Notes: generated from the sequence alone by a model not told the origin. Shown: positions 28,766 to 37,421, counted from the first letter of the stretch. The stretch: 64,000 nt of DNA from Rahnella aquatilis CIP 78.65 = ATCC 33071 (GCF_000241955.1 NC_016818.1:2542001-2606000), one strand, 5' to 3'. Numbers and translations are program-made.

Positions 28766-30298
28766 ATGTTAAGAAAGCTTCGCAATAAGGCTAAGGTCGA
28801 GCTGTATGTTTGGACAGGGTTATTCATAGCAACCTATTTATTTTGTCTGTATTTTAATATGAATGAGGTTTTCTATACTTTTTTTACGTCCTATGAAATT
28901 TATAATTTAGATGAAATTTTCATCGCACTTAATGTGACTGGTTTTCTCGGCCTGATTTTTTCCTTTATGAGAATAAAAACAATGGAAAAGGAAATAAACA
29001 GACGCATGGAGGCTGAAAAGAATTTTCAGTGGGTCGAATGTCATGATCTGGTGACAGGATTACCCAATATAACCATATTAAACGCTGCTATCGCTCAATA
29101 TAGCTATGAAAACAAAACCCGCTGTGGAATATTCACCATTGAAATAAACAGGCTAAAAGATATTAATAACATTTTCGGGCATGACCATCACAATGAAATA
29201 TTAAAAATCGTCGCAGAAAGACTGCTGAATATATTTCCGGGTTGCGTTTATAAATTAGCAGCAGACAGTTTCCTTGTCCTGAAAACCAATATTGACAAAA
29301 CGAACCTGAGCTCACTGTCCGCGCGGGTTATGCGCAGCCTGTGTTCACCGGTTAATCTGGACGGGTTTACCTTCAATATTTCTGCCAATATGGGCATTTC
29401 ACGGTTTCCGGAAGATTCATCCGATCTTAAAAAAGTCATTCAGCAGTCCGACTGTGCTATGCATGTTGCTAAAAAAGCGGGCAGAGAGCAGATCAGAGCA
29501 TTCTCTGCAGACATGGAAGATTCTCTGTTAGCCATGGCTCAACTGGAAAGTGATTTTAAATCGGCCTTGCAAAACAAAGTTTTTGTCAGTCATTACCAGC
29601 CCTTAGTGGATCTGAAATCAGAAAAAATCATAGGTTTTGAAGCCCTTGCCCGATGGGAAATCTCGGAGGGGAAATTCATCCCGCCTTCGAAGTTCATTGC
29701 TCTTGCGGAAGACACGGGGGCAATAACAGAACTGACAGAATATCTCTTACGGGAGGCATGCCTTGATGCGCTAAAATGGCCATCCGATAAATTCTTGTCC
29801 TTCAATCTTTCACCGTTCCTTTTATGCAACAAGGATCTTAAATCAAGGATCATCGCTATCCTTGATGATGTGGGTTTTCCGCCAGAGCGGCTGGAAGTGG
29901 AAGTCACGGAAAGCGCGTTATTTAGCGATAAACACCTTGCCCGATATACCCTTAAAAGACTCCGTGACGCAGGCGTTAAAATCGCTCTCGATGATTTTGG
30001 TACAGGATATTCAAGCCTTTCTCAGCTCTGTAACTTCCCTTTTGATACTTTGAAAATTGATAAGAGTTTTATTGATACATTTCAGACGAATGAGAAACAG
30101 AATAAAATCGTTTGTTCTATCCTTTCCCTTGCCAACGCACTCAACGTGAAAGTCGTTGCGGAAGGCATTGAATATAAAAGTCAGCTTATTATATTACAGG
30201 AACTCGGATGTGACATTGGTCAGGGATATTATCTCGGGAAACCGGCCCCTGTCGCCACTATTCGTCAATCAATCAAATCACCTTTAACGGAAGCTTAA
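28766..30298 (+). CDS. membrane EAL phosphodiesterase with degenerate GGDEF domain
   Basis: 510 residues. The ATG at 28766 has GAGG at 6 bases; ATGs at 28703 and 28754 lack such a site. Two membrane helices (about 10-32 and 45-68) lead to a GGDEF domain (about 90-245) whose signature is AADSF near residue 164, so cyclase activity is probably lost. The EAL domain (about 260-505) is complete: GFEALARW near 291, the Asn in SFNLSP, the Glu in EVEVTESAL, DDFGTGYSSL, the Lys in TLKIDKSF, and the Glu in VVAEGIE. It should hydrolyse cyclic di-GMP and so favour motility over biofilm. Composition is slightly AT-richer than its neighbours. Confidence 0.88.
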   Translation: MLRKLRNKAKVELYVWTGLFIATYLFCLYFNMNEVFYTFFTSYEIYNLDEIFIALNVTGFLGLIFSFMRIKTMEKEINRRMEAEKNFQWVECHDLVTGLPNITILNAAIAQYSYENKTRCGIFTIEINRLKDINNIFGHDHHNEILKIVAERLLNIFPGCVYKLAADSFLVLKTNIDKTNLSSLSARVMRSLCSPVNLDGFTFNISANMGISRFPEDSSDLKKVIQQSDCAMHVAKKAGREQIRAFSADMEDSLLAMAQLESDFKSALQNKVFVSHYQPLVDLKSEKIIGFEALARWEISEGKFIPPSKFIALAEDTGAITELTEYLLREACLDALKWPSDKFLSFNLSPFLLCNKDLKSRIIAILDDVGFPPERLEVEVTESALFSDKHLARYTLKRLRDAGVKIALDDFGTGYSSLSQLCNFPFDTLKIDKSFIDTFQTNEKQNKIVCSILSLANALNVKVVAEGIEYKSQLIILQELGCDIGQGYYLGKPAPVATIRQSIKSPLTEA

Positions 30299-30415
30299 AA
30301 GGTCACACAGGAATGAGACAGTGACCGGCGGGTGAACCCGTGGCCATCGCAAGATTGTGCATGACAATCCGGCACGTTATGTGCAGGATGAATTTTTTCT
30401 TTCCGGGGATCATTC

Positions 30416-31267
30416 ATGAGCGTAAAAACGGCATCGCTGGAAAGCCGTATCCGGCAGCAATGGGATCAGCTTTCGTTGCACGAACAACGTTTAGCCGATG
30501 TCCTGTTAGCCGCGCCGGGCCAGCTGGCGATGAATACCGCGACGGAACTGGCACAAAGCGCGGGCGTATCCAAAGCGACCGCCACGCGATTCTTCCGCCA
30601 TATTGGTTATGAAAGCTACGATGCTGCCCGCCGTCAGGCGCGTGAAATGCAAAACAGCGGCTCGCCTCTGTATCTTCAGGCCGCACCCAGCGCATCGCCC
30701 CTGGGCACGCTGATCCAAAATCATCTGGAAAAAGAGGTGTCCAGCCTGGTGAACACCTTCCGTTCACTGGAGGACGACCAGCTTGAAGCTTGCGTGGAGG
30801 CCATCGCGAAAGCAAAGCGCGTGGTGGTGATGGGCTGGCGTCACAGTCAGAGTATCGCCATGCTGATTTACCGCGACCTGATCCACGTTCACCCTGACGT
30901 GCGTCTGCTGCCGCGTGCCGGTGATTCACTGGCGGAACATCTGGCAGCGCTTGGCCCGCAGGATGTGGTGATCTGTGTCGGGCTGCGTCGCCGAATGCCT
31001 GCACTGGAAACCGCCATGAGTGCCCTGTCTGAAATGCAGGTGCCGATGCTGTATATCTCCGATGTGCTGGCCGGTAAACCCGCGAAATATGCCCACTGGG
31101 TATTGCGTTGCCATACTGACAACAATCTGATTTTCGACAGCACCGTGGCACTTTCCGGCGTCTGTAACCTGCTCTGTTCACTGGTCGCCCGTAGCATGGG
31201 TAAAACCGGCAGCTACCATCTCGCCACCATCGAAACCCTGCACCAGAGTCTCGAAGAACTGGAGTAA
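30416..31267 (+). CDS. MurR/RpiR family transcriptional regulator
   Basis: 283 residues with an N-terminal RpiR helix-turn-helix (about 15-75; MNTATELAQSAGVSKATATRF) and a C-terminal SIS domain (about 120-250; VVVMGWRHSQSIAMLIYRDL). SIS domains usually bind phosphosugars, though RpiR members next to amino-acid or urea-type operons are known. It lies 250 bp before a codirectional ABC/DUF1989 operon, separated by a terminator. Two palindromic GAAA-N6-TTTC sites in that gap make it the likely controller of the operon. Confidence 0.85.
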   Translation: MSVKTASLESRIRQQWDQLSLHEQRLADVLLAAPGQLAMNTATELAQSAGVSKATATRFFRHIGYESYDAARRQAREMQNSGSPLYLQAAPSASPLGTLIQNHLEKEVSSLVNTFRSLEDDQLEACVEAIAKAKRVVVMGWRHSQSIAMLIYRDLIHVHPDVRLLPRAGDSLAEHLAALGPQDVVICVGLRRRMPALETAMSALSEMQVPMLYISDVLAGKPAKYAHWVLRCHTDNNLIFDSTVALSGVCNLLCSLVARSMGKTGSYHLATIETLHQSLEELE

Positions 31268-31314
31268 TGCGCCGCACTGGCGCAACGGTTGAACACTTAT
31301 CCCCAAATCAGTGC

Positions 31315-31340
31315 AGCGGCGGATCTTTGCGCCGCTTTTT
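31315..31340 (+). terminator. rho-independent terminator of the RpiR gene
   Basis: AGCGGC (31315-31320) / GCCGCT (31331-31336) plus five Ts (31336-31340), 48 bp after the stop. Confidence 0.7.
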
Positions 31341-31383
31341 CATTCCCCCTGATGAAACCTGAGAAATAAAAATATGAAAATAA

Positions 31384-31426
31384 GAAACATTTGTTTCTCT
31401 TTGATTATGGAAGAAAAAAATGTTTC
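31384..31426 (+). promoter_or_regulatory. tandem palindromic operators, probable RpiR sites
   Basis: Two sites of the form GAAA-N6-TTTC: 31384-31397 (inside the perfect palindrome AGAAACA-TT-TGTTTCT, 31383-31398) and 31413-31426. Their centres are 29 bp apart, close to three helical turns. They lie 92-134 bp before the first gene of the ABC/DUF1989 operon. RpiR-family operators often have this A-rich/T-rich dyad; the link to the adjacent regulator is inference. Confidence 0.6.
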
Positions 31427-31517
31427 CCGTCATATTCAGGCTGTGACTGTTTAAAAAAGTGGCATGGAAACTGCTCGGTGGTCAGTGACATTTCACCAAC
31501 ACCAGGGAATCACCATA

Positions 31518-32354
31518 ATGAAAAAAATAGCATTGCTGATCGCCGCTTTAATCACTGCTGGCGCGGCTGGCACCACACAAGCTGACACGCTGTCAGACAT
31601 CAAAAGCAGCGGTAAAATCACCGTCGGCATCGACCCGACCTTCCCGCCTTATGAGTTCACCAATGATAAAGGCGAGATCACCGGTTACAGCGTGGCGATC
31701 ATGCAATCTTTCGCCAAAGATCTCGGCGTGAAACTGGAGTTTCAGAAAACCGCGTTCAGCGGCATTCTGCCGGGCCTGATCTCCGGCTCATTTAATGCCG
31801 AAGGTTCTTCCCTTAACGTCACTGCCGAACGCGCCAAAAAAGTGCTGTTCACGGTGCCTTACAGCAAAACCGTCAATGGTGTACTGGTGCGCGAGGCCGA
31901 TGTGAAAAAATTCAGCGGCAAAACGTTGTCGCCGGAACAGTTGTCTGGCCTGAGCGGAGCCGTGAAAAGTGCCAGTGTGCCGGAACAGTTGCTTAAGGGC
32001 TTTAACGAAACACTGACCAAAGAAGGCAAGAAGCCGATCACCATCATCAGCGTGGATACGCTGGATCAGACCGTCAGTACGCTGATGACTAAACGCGCCG
32101 ATTTCGTGTTTGACGACATTTCGGTGCTCGCGCCGATCGTTAAAAAATACCCGAACAAAGTCGCTCAGGTTGGCGAAGCCGGTCCGTCGCAGTGGATGGC
32201 GTGGGCAACACGTAAAGACGACACCCGCCTGAACAAAGCCATCAGCGATCATATTTTGGCGATGCAGAAAGACGGCGAACTCACCACGCTGCAAAAACAG
32301 TATCTCGGCACCACCTTCACCGTGCCCGCCAGCGATTTCATTCCCCAGGAGTAA
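31518..32354 (+). CDS. polar amino acid-type ABC transporter substrate-binding protein
   Basis: 278 residues of the HisJ/GlnH class. The signal peptide ends near TTQADT (about residue 23), followed by SGKITVGIDPTFPPYEFTN, the standard first lobe, and later FDDISVLAPIV. The ATG at 31518 has AGGGA ~10 bases upstream and starts a proper signal peptide (MKKIALLIAAL); an upstream in-frame ATG at 31464 would spoil it. It is the first gene of a six-gene operon with two permeases and three DUF1989 proteins. Those partners suggest a urea-, guanidine- or amide-like ligand rather than a common amino acid, which is inference. Confidence 0.87.
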   Translation: MKKIALLIAALITAGAAGTTQADTLSDIKSSGKITVGIDPTFPPYEFTNDKGEITGYSVAIMQSFAKDLGVKLEFQKTAFSGILPGLISGSFNAEGSSLNVTAERAKKVLFTVPYSKTVNGVLVREADVKKFSGKTLSPEQLSGLSGAVKSASVPEQLLKGFNETLTKEGKKPITIISVDTLDQTVSTLMTKRADFVFDDISVLAPIVKKYPNKVAQVGEAGPSQWMAWATRKDDTRLNKAISDHILAMQKDGELTTLQKQYLGTTFTVPASDFIPQE

Positions 32355-32357
32355 GTT

Positions 32358-32987
32358 ATGTGCCACCCCCTGCTGACGGTGCCCGCCGGTCATGGCAAAA
32401 CCTTTACCGTGAACAAAGGGCAATTTATTACCGTCATTGATGCCAAAGGTCAGCAAGCCGCCGATTTTGTGGCCGTGAATGCCGCAAACCTGAGCGAAAA
32501 ACTGTCTCCGGTGCATACGCGTCAGTATCTGCGCTCGCTGTTCTTCAAACCCGGAGATGCGCTCTGGTCGAGTGAAAATCGCCCGATGCTGCGTATCGTC
32601 GCCGACACTATCGGTATTCATGACGCCAATGTTCCGGCCTGTGACCGCACACGTTTCAGTATCGATTTCGGTGTTGAAGGCCATCGCAACTGCGTCGATA
32701 ACCTGCTTGAAGGCATGAAGGCATACGGCGTGACCTATTTCAGCCTGCCGGAGCCGTTCAACCTGTTCCAGAACGGGCCGGTCACTGCCGACGGCCGCAT
32801 GGAGGTCACCGATCCGAACAGTAAAGCCGGTGACTGTATTGTCTTTGAAGCGCTGTGTGACCTGATTTGCGCGGTGTCGTCCTGCCCGCAGGACATTATT
32901 CCCGGCAACGGTTTGCAGGTCACGCCGATTGATATTCAGGTCAGCAATCATTACCACGGGGAGATTCAGCATGCTGTTAATGCGTGA
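32358..32987 (+). CDS. DUF1989 / urea carboxylase-associated family protein (copy 1)
   Basis: 209 residues. It carries the family's conserved features: GQFITVIDAKGQQAADFV near the N-terminus, GHRNCVDNL near 112-120 and SSCPQDI near 177. The paired Cys/His residues look like a metal or catalytic site. In the guanidine and urea carboxylase pathways, DUF1989 proteins act as paired subunits (UcaA/UcaB; carboxyguanidine deiminase CgdA/CgdB). No carboxylase or allophanate hydrolase is encoded nearby, so the reaction here is open. It begins 3 bp after the binding-protein stop and overlaps the next gene by 17 bp, which argues that products 1 and 2 are made together and may form a heterodimer. Confidence 0.8.
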   Translation: MCHPLLTVPAGHGKTFTVNKGQFITVIDAKGQQAADFVAVNAANLSEKLSPVHTRQYLRSLFFKPGDALWSSENRPMLRIVADTIGIHDANVPACDRTRFSIDFGVEGHRNCVDNLLEGMKAYGVTYFSLPEPFNLFQNGPVTADGRMEVTDPNSKAGDCIVFEALCDLICAVSSCPQDIIPGNGLQVTPIDIQVSNHYHGEIQHAVNA

Positions 32988-33618
32988 GGCCTGGGCCGAA
33001 AGTGAAGTCCGTCCGCTGGCCGGGCCGGTGGCTATCAAAGCGGGTGAAACAGGCTCCATCCGCGTGTTGCGCGGGCAGTTATTGCGCATCACGGCAGCGG
33101 GCGAAGGCGCGGTGGCCTCACTGTTTGGCTTCAGCCTGAGCGACCCTGCCGTCTGGCTGTCAGTCCATCATACCCGCGTATTCAGCAACAGCTATCTGCT
33201 GGGTTCAGGAATGCGTCTGGTGAATAACCGCCGTCGTCCGGTAATGGTGCTGGGCAAAGACAGTGTAAAACGTCATGACCTGCTGCTGCCGGCATCGACC
33301 AGTGCATGGCTGGCAGAACGCGGTTATCAGGGTGAAGGCTGCATCGAATCAGTAAAAAGTGAACTGGCACGGCTGGACATGAACGTGCCGAAACTGCCGG
33401 ATCCCATCAATCTGTTCATGCATGTCCGGCTGACACGCGAAGGTGATATTTTGCCGGAAACCAACCGCACACGGCCGGGCGACAGCATTACCTGTCGCGT
33501 GGTGGCTGACACGCTATTTATCGTTTCCGCCTGCTGCACCGGCATTGAAGGCAATGATAAACCCGCGCCGCTGAAGCTTTCGGTTGCGGAAAATCTGTCA
33601 GCATTTGGCGAGGAATAA
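32971..33618 (+). CDS. DUF1989 family protein (divergent copy 2)
   Basis: 215 residues; the ATG at 32971 has GGGGAG upstream and overlaps the preceding gene by 17 bp. The overall fold features persist (RVLRGQLLRITAAGEGAVASLFGF, PDPINLFMHV, and NRTRPGDSITCRVVADTLFIVSAC). The motif residues do not: the HRNC segment is GEGCIES and the CPQD segment is CCTGIEG. It may therefore be a non-catalytic or altered-specificity partner of copy 1, as in CgdA/CgdB-type pairs. That division of roles is inference. Confidence 0.72.
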   Translation: MLLMREAWAESEVRPLAGPVAIKAGETGSIRVLRGQLLRITAAGEGAVASLFGFSLSDPAVWLSVHHTRVFSNSYLLGSGMRLVNNRRRPVMVLGKDSVKRHDLLLPASTSAWLAERGYQGEGCIESVKSELARLDMNVPKLPDPINLFMHVRLTREGDILPETNRTRPGDSITCRVVADTLFIVSACCTGIEGNDKPAPLKLSVAENLSAFGEE

Positions 33619-33621
33619 CGC

Positions 33622-34275
33622 ATGTTGGGGCTGGATGAGCAGGTGATTGCAGCACTTCCCGAATTAGGCCATGGCCTGCTGATGACGCTGACGCTTACCG
33701 TACTGGCAGCGCTGCTGAGCCTGGGGTGCGGGCAAATCATCTGCTTTCTCCAGTTGCGCAAACTCGGGGTATGGCGCGTCACCGGGCGGTTATATGTCAG
33801 CCTGATGCGTGGCACACCGGCCATCGTGCAGCTCTTTGTCGTGTTCTTCACCCTGCCAAGGCTGGGGCTGGGTGGACAGCCAATGCTGGCGGCCGTGCTG
33901 GCGATTGGCCTGAACAGCGGCGCGTACGTCGCGGAAATCTTGCGGGTCAATCAGAGTCTGGTGACCCGCGGACAACGTGAAGCGGCGCGCACGCTGGGGC
34001 TGAACCGCTGGCTGACGTGGTGGTATGTGATCAACCCGCAGGTGATCCGCGCCAGCCTGCCGATGCTGGTGAACGAATTTACGATTTTACTGAAAACTAC
34101 GCCGCTGGCATCCGTGGTGGCGCTGACCGAACTGACCTATGCCGGACAAATCGTTATTGCCCGCACCTACGACGCCACTCAGGTGCTGTTGCTGGTGTCA
34201 GCCGGGTATCTGCTGATCGCCCTGCCGCTGATCAGCGCGGTACGGCATCTGGAAGCCAAACGGAGGATGGCGTAA
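33622..34275 (+). CDS. amino acid-type ABC transporter permease (1)
   Basis: 217 residues, about five membrane helices, with the cytoplasmic EAA loop REAARTLGLNRWLTWWYVINPQ that docks the ATPase. It is of the HisQ/HisM (3-TM core) class of polar amino acid importers. It starts 3 bp after the preceding DUF1989 gene, and its TAA overlaps the next ATG (TAATG). No ATP-binding gene exists in this operon, so it must use an ATPase encoded elsewhere. Confidence 0.88.
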   Translation: MLGLDEQVIAALPELGHGLLMTLTLTVLAALLSLGCGQIICFLQLRKLGVWRVTGRLYVSLMRGTPAIVQLFVVFFTLPRLGLGGQPMLAAVLAIGLNSGAYVAEILRVNQSLVTRGQREAARTLGLNRWLTWWYVINPQVIRASLPMLVNEFTILLKTTPLASVVALTELTYAGQIVIARTYDATQVLLLVSAGYLLIALPLISAVRHLEAKRRMA

Positions 34276-34940
34276 TGGACTGGCAGGCAATTATTACCGC
34301 ATTACCGTCGCTCGGCGCAGGCATGATTGCCACGTTAAAACTCTGTGCCATTGCGGCGATCTGCTCGCTGTTATGGGGCACGCTGATGGCAGTCGCGCTG
34401 ATGCGTGCGCCGCCATTCTGGCAACGGATGCTGTATCTTTACACCAGCCTGACGCTGGCGCTTCCGCTGCTGATCGTCATTTATCTGCTCTATTTCGTGC
34501 TGCCGGAATACGACATCACTTTTACCTCGCCGCAGGTCGGCGTGCTGGCACTGACGTTGTATTACGCGCCGTATATCGCGCAGGTTGTACGCTCGGCGAT
34601 TGAGATGTTGCCGCGCGGCCAGTGGGAAGCCTGTCGTGTGTTAGGGCTGAGCCGTACGGAACAGTTGCGCGATGTGGTGTTACCGCAAACGCTGCCGCAG
34701 ATGCTGTCGCCGCTGGTCGGGCTGATGATCGGCCTGATTAAAGACTCCGCCCTGCTGTCGATTGTGTCGGTGCAGGAGTTTATGTACGCCGCCAGACAGG
34801 CGATTTCTGAGACTTACGCGCCGCTGGAGATTTATCTCACGGTCGCGCTGTGTTACTGGGTGCTGAACAGTTTGATTGACTGGCTGGCGCGCCATATTGA
34901 ATTTCGCATGACGCGCTATCGTCGTGGCATGCAACATTAA
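34275..34940 (+). CDS. amino acid-type ABC transporter permease (2)
   Basis: 221 residues, about five helices, EAA loop WEACRVLGLSRTEQLRDVVLPQ near the middle. The ATG at 34275 is preceded by GGAGG and overlaps the first permease's stop by one base, so the two are translationally coupled and form the membrane heterodimer. The reading frame is open further upstream, but that part is only the shadow of permease 1. Confidence 0.88.
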   Translation: MDWQAIITALPSLGAGMIATLKLCAIAAICSLLWGTLMAVALMRAPPFWQRMLYLYTSLTLALPLLIVIYLLYFVLPEYDITFTSPQVGVLALTLYYAPYIAQVVRSAIEMLPRGQWEACRVLGLSRTEQLRDVVLPQTLPQMLSPLVGLMIGLIKDSALLSIVSVQEFMYAARQAISETYAPLEIYLTVALCYWVLNSLIDWLARHIEFRMTRYRRGMQH

Positions 34941-34953
34941 CCAGGAGAAAAAA

Positions 34954-35631
34954 ATGTCGGCTGAATTTGAGCATCGTGACATCCGGTTGATCCCCGCCCG
35001 CCACGGTAAAGCCGTGCGTCTGGCGAAAGGCGAAGCCGTGCAGGTCGTGAATTTGTACGGCACACAAGTGGTGGATTGCTGGGCGTATAACGCCGAAGAC
35101 GTCAGTGAATATATGTGTATGGAAGCCACCCGTGTCTGGAACCAGCGGCTGAATCCGCAGGTTGGCGACAGCTTTATCACCAGCCAGCGCCATCCGATTC
35201 TGACGCTGGTCGCCGACACCTCACCGGGCGTGCACGACACCTTTATGGCCGCCTGCGATGCGCGGCGTTATGAACTGCTCGGCTGCACCGAACCGCACCG
35301 CAACTGCCATGACAACCTGTTTGAAGGCATGGCAGAACTGGGCGTAACACTGCCGCACGGCAATCTGGCCTCGTTCAACATCTTCATGAACATTCAGGTA
35401 CAACCGGACGGCCGTACCCTGAAAACCCTGCCCGTGGTCACGCGTCCTGGCGACTACATTATCCTGCGCGCCGAAATGGACTGCTACGTCGCCTTCTCCG
35501 CCTGCCCGCAGGACATCGTCAGCATTCAGGGTCAGGGCGACAACACCCCGCGCGATGCCGAGTTGCGCATTCTGACCGCAGGCTTCCCGCAGGTGAAATT
35601 GCAGGGAGCCTGGGTGCCGGAGGGGGTTTAA
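34954..35631 (+). CDS. DUF1989 / urea carboxylase-associated family protein (copy 3)
   Basis: 225 residues starting at the ATG with AGGAG upstream. The conserved motifs are intact: QVVNLYGTQVVDCWAY, CDARRYELLGCTEPHRNCHDN near 98-118 and FSACPQDIVS near 185. It is better preserved than copy 2 and somewhat different from copy 1, so the operon holds three non-identical paralogues. As last gene of the transporter operon it probably acts on the imported compound. Function is not established beyond the family link with guanidine and urea carboxylation pathways. Confidence 0.8.
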   Translation: MSAEFEHRDIRLIPARHGKAVRLAKGEAVQVVNLYGTQVVDCWAYNAEDVSEYMCMEATRVWNQRLNPQVGDSFITSQRHPILTLVADTSPGVHDTFMAACDARRYELLGCTEPHRNCHDNLFEGMAELGVTLPHGNLASFNIFMNIQVQPDGRTLKTLPVVTRPGDYIILRAEMDCYVAFSACPQDIVSIQGQGDNTPRDAELRILTAGFPQVKLQGAWVPEGV

Positions 35632-35671
35632 AGGCAGAAAAAAGCCAAACCCGCTGATGGCTTGATCAACG

Positions 35672-35708
35672 CTTCCCCCTGTGAAGGGGGAAGTTGGGTG
35701 GGGGTTTC
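35672..35708 (+). repeat. REP-like palindromic element, copy A
   Basis: Stem CTTCCCCC (35672-35679) / GGGGGAAG (35686-35693) with loop TGTGAA, then a G-rich tail TTGGGTGGGGGTTTC. The same hairpin-plus-tail design occurs at 61336-61355 + 62544-62565 (split by IS110) and, inverted, at 62611-62647. It lies just after the ABC/DUF1989 operon and may also end its transcripts. Confidence 0.72.
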
Positions 35709-35763
35709 AAAAGTTATCTCAGTCTAAGCACATTTAAAATTTCTGAGGGATAAACCCACCCAT

Positions 35764-36408
35764 TTATCTTCCCGCAGGTTCCGGCCTTACTGCGCCTTCC
35801 AGCACCTCCAGTAATTCACTTTCGGTCATCCGCACACAATAAGACGGCATACCACGCTGGAAGCGCCAGCCTTCGGAAAGTGCGCCGACATCGACGGCGT
35901 CGAAACCAAAGGCGTCATACAGCGCAATGACCGTTTTTTTCGTTTCTGCATCATCGCCAGCGACAGGCAGTGCCCGGCGTTGCGGATCGCCGGCAGGCAA
36001 ACCGTCTTTTTCGAGATCCGTCATCTGAATCGCATTGAATGCTTTGGTGATTTTTGAATGAGGCAGGAAGCCCGCAAGATATTCACTGGTAGTGGTCGTC
36101 TGGTTATCCAGTTCAGCTACCTGACCGTCGCGTTCAGGATAATAATTCACTGCATCAATGACCGGTTTTCCGGCGATCTCCCCGACCGGCAATTGCCCGA
36201 TAGCCGTCAGTGGTACAGCAATCACCAGGATATCGCCAAAAACAGCCGCTTCAGTGGCCGTACCGATTTCACAACCGATCATCGGCTTCAGGCTGAACAG
36301 CGTCTGAGGACCGCGCGAATTGCTGAGCATGACCTGATGTCCGGCTTTGATCGCCAGTTTAGCCACTGCCCTGCCCACAAATCCCGCACCAATAATGCCT
36401 ATTTTCAT
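35764..36408 (-). CDS. NADPH-dependent F420 reductase-like oxidoreductase
   Basis: 214 residues with an N-terminal Rossmann motif IGIIGAGFVGRAVAKLA and the NADP-favouring SNSRGP loop at about 30. Family members include F420:NADP reductase-like and pyrroline-carboxylate-reductase-like proteins, but enterobacteria lack F420, so the substrate is unknown. Residues ~95-120 (YYPERDGQVAELDNQTTTTSEY) fit the substrate side. It is divergent from a LysR regulator 105 bp away, which probably controls it. Confidence 0.8.
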   Translation of the reverse strand: MKIGIIGAGFVGRAVAKLAIKAGHQVMLSNSRGPQTLFSLKPMIGCEIGTATEAAVFGDILVIAVPLTAIGQLPVGEIAGKPVIDAVNYYPERDGQVAELDNQTTTTSEYLAGFLPHSKITKAFNAIQMTDLEKDGLPAGDPQRRALPVAGDDAETKKTVIALYDAFGFDAVDVGALSEGWRFQRGMPSYCVRMTESELLEVLEGAVRPEPAGR

Positions 36409-36513
36409 GATTCTTACCTTTCATTTTGTTGTCGATGGGTTAACAATAATTCCCTACCCAACATTGATAAATCGCCATCATTAACACAGACAAACAACAA
36501 ATAAGAGGGAATC

Positions 36514-37401
36514 ATGGATCGCTTAACCAGCATGAATGTGTTCATCAGAACCGCGGATCTGGGTTCTTTCGCGGCAGCAGCAGAAGCGTTGCGCATTTCT
36601 CCTCAGATGGTGGCGAAACATATCGCGCGGCTGGAATCGCGGCTGGGGACGGCGCTGATCAACCGCACAACGCGGCGTCAGCACCTGACGGATATCGGGC
36701 GCAGTTATTATGAGCGCTGTAAAATCGTGCTTTCAGAGGCCGAGGCAGCGGATGCTATCGCCCTCGAAATGAAAGTCACGCCTTCCGGCACGCTGCGTGT
36801 TAATGCGCCCGTCACCTTCGGCACCTCCTCGCTGGCACCGTTCATTACACATTATCTGGCGCAATATCCGGATACGCAGATTGAGCTGACCCTGAGCGAC
36901 CGCATGGTCGATCCGGTTGAAGAAGGTTATGAGGTGATCCTGCGGATTGGCGAACTGACTGACAGCCAGATGATTGCTTATCCGCTGCGACCGTACCGGC
37001 TGATTGCCTGTGCCTCGGCGGGCTATCTTGCACAAAACGGCATCCCTGAAACACCTGCGGAACTGGCCACTCATTCATGCCTGGTTTACGGTATCTGGTC
37101 ACCTCAGGCTCCCTGCCGCTGGCAATTTTACAAAGAAGGTAAAATGCTGGAAATCCACCCCCAGGGGCGGCTGCGCTCGAATGACTGGCGCGCGCTGCTA
37201 CATGCCGCCGTCAGCGGATACGGCGTGACGCTGGGGCCGGAAGATGTACTGCGCGAAGAGATCAATGCCGGACGGCTGGTACAGGTATTGCCTGATTACG
37301 ACGGGCCGTCAAGACCGATGCATATCCTCACCCCCGCTGGTCTGCGGCAGACCGTGAAGATCCGCAGTTTTATACAGGCAGTGCGGGAAGCGTTTGGCTG
37401 A
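36514..37401 (+). CDS. LysR family transcriptional regulator
   Basis: 295 residues with an N-terminal winged helix (MNVFIRTADLGSFAAAAEALRISPQMVAKHIARLE, about 6-40) and a LysR substrate domain (about 90-290). AGAGGGA lies before the ATG. It is divergent from the F420-reductase-like gene over 105 bp, the classic LysR arrangement for control of a neighbour. Inducer unknown. Confidence 0.9.
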   Translation: MDRLTSMNVFIRTADLGSFAAAAEALRISPQMVAKHIARLESRLGTALINRTTRRQHLTDIGRSYYERCKIVLSEAEAADAIALEMKVTPSGTLRVNAPVTFGTSSLAPFITHYLAQYPDTQIELTLSDRMVDPVEEGYEVILRIGELTDSQMIAYPLRPYRLIACASAGYLAQNGIPETPAELATHSCLVYGIWSPQAPCRWQFYKEGKMLEIHPQGRLRSNDWRALLHAAVSGYGVTLGPEDVLREEINAGRLVQVLPDYDGPSRPMHILTPAGLRQTVKIRSFIQAVREAFG

Positions 37402-37421
37402 GGCATCCGTTACCCATAAAA

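Noticed and set aside
35672..35708. A CRISPR array or tandem repeat made of the C/G-rich hairpins
   Set aside because: The three copies are dispersed (35.7, 61.3/62.5 and 62.6 kb), in both orientations, without regular spacers; they are REP-like elements. No CRISPR array was seen anywhere.
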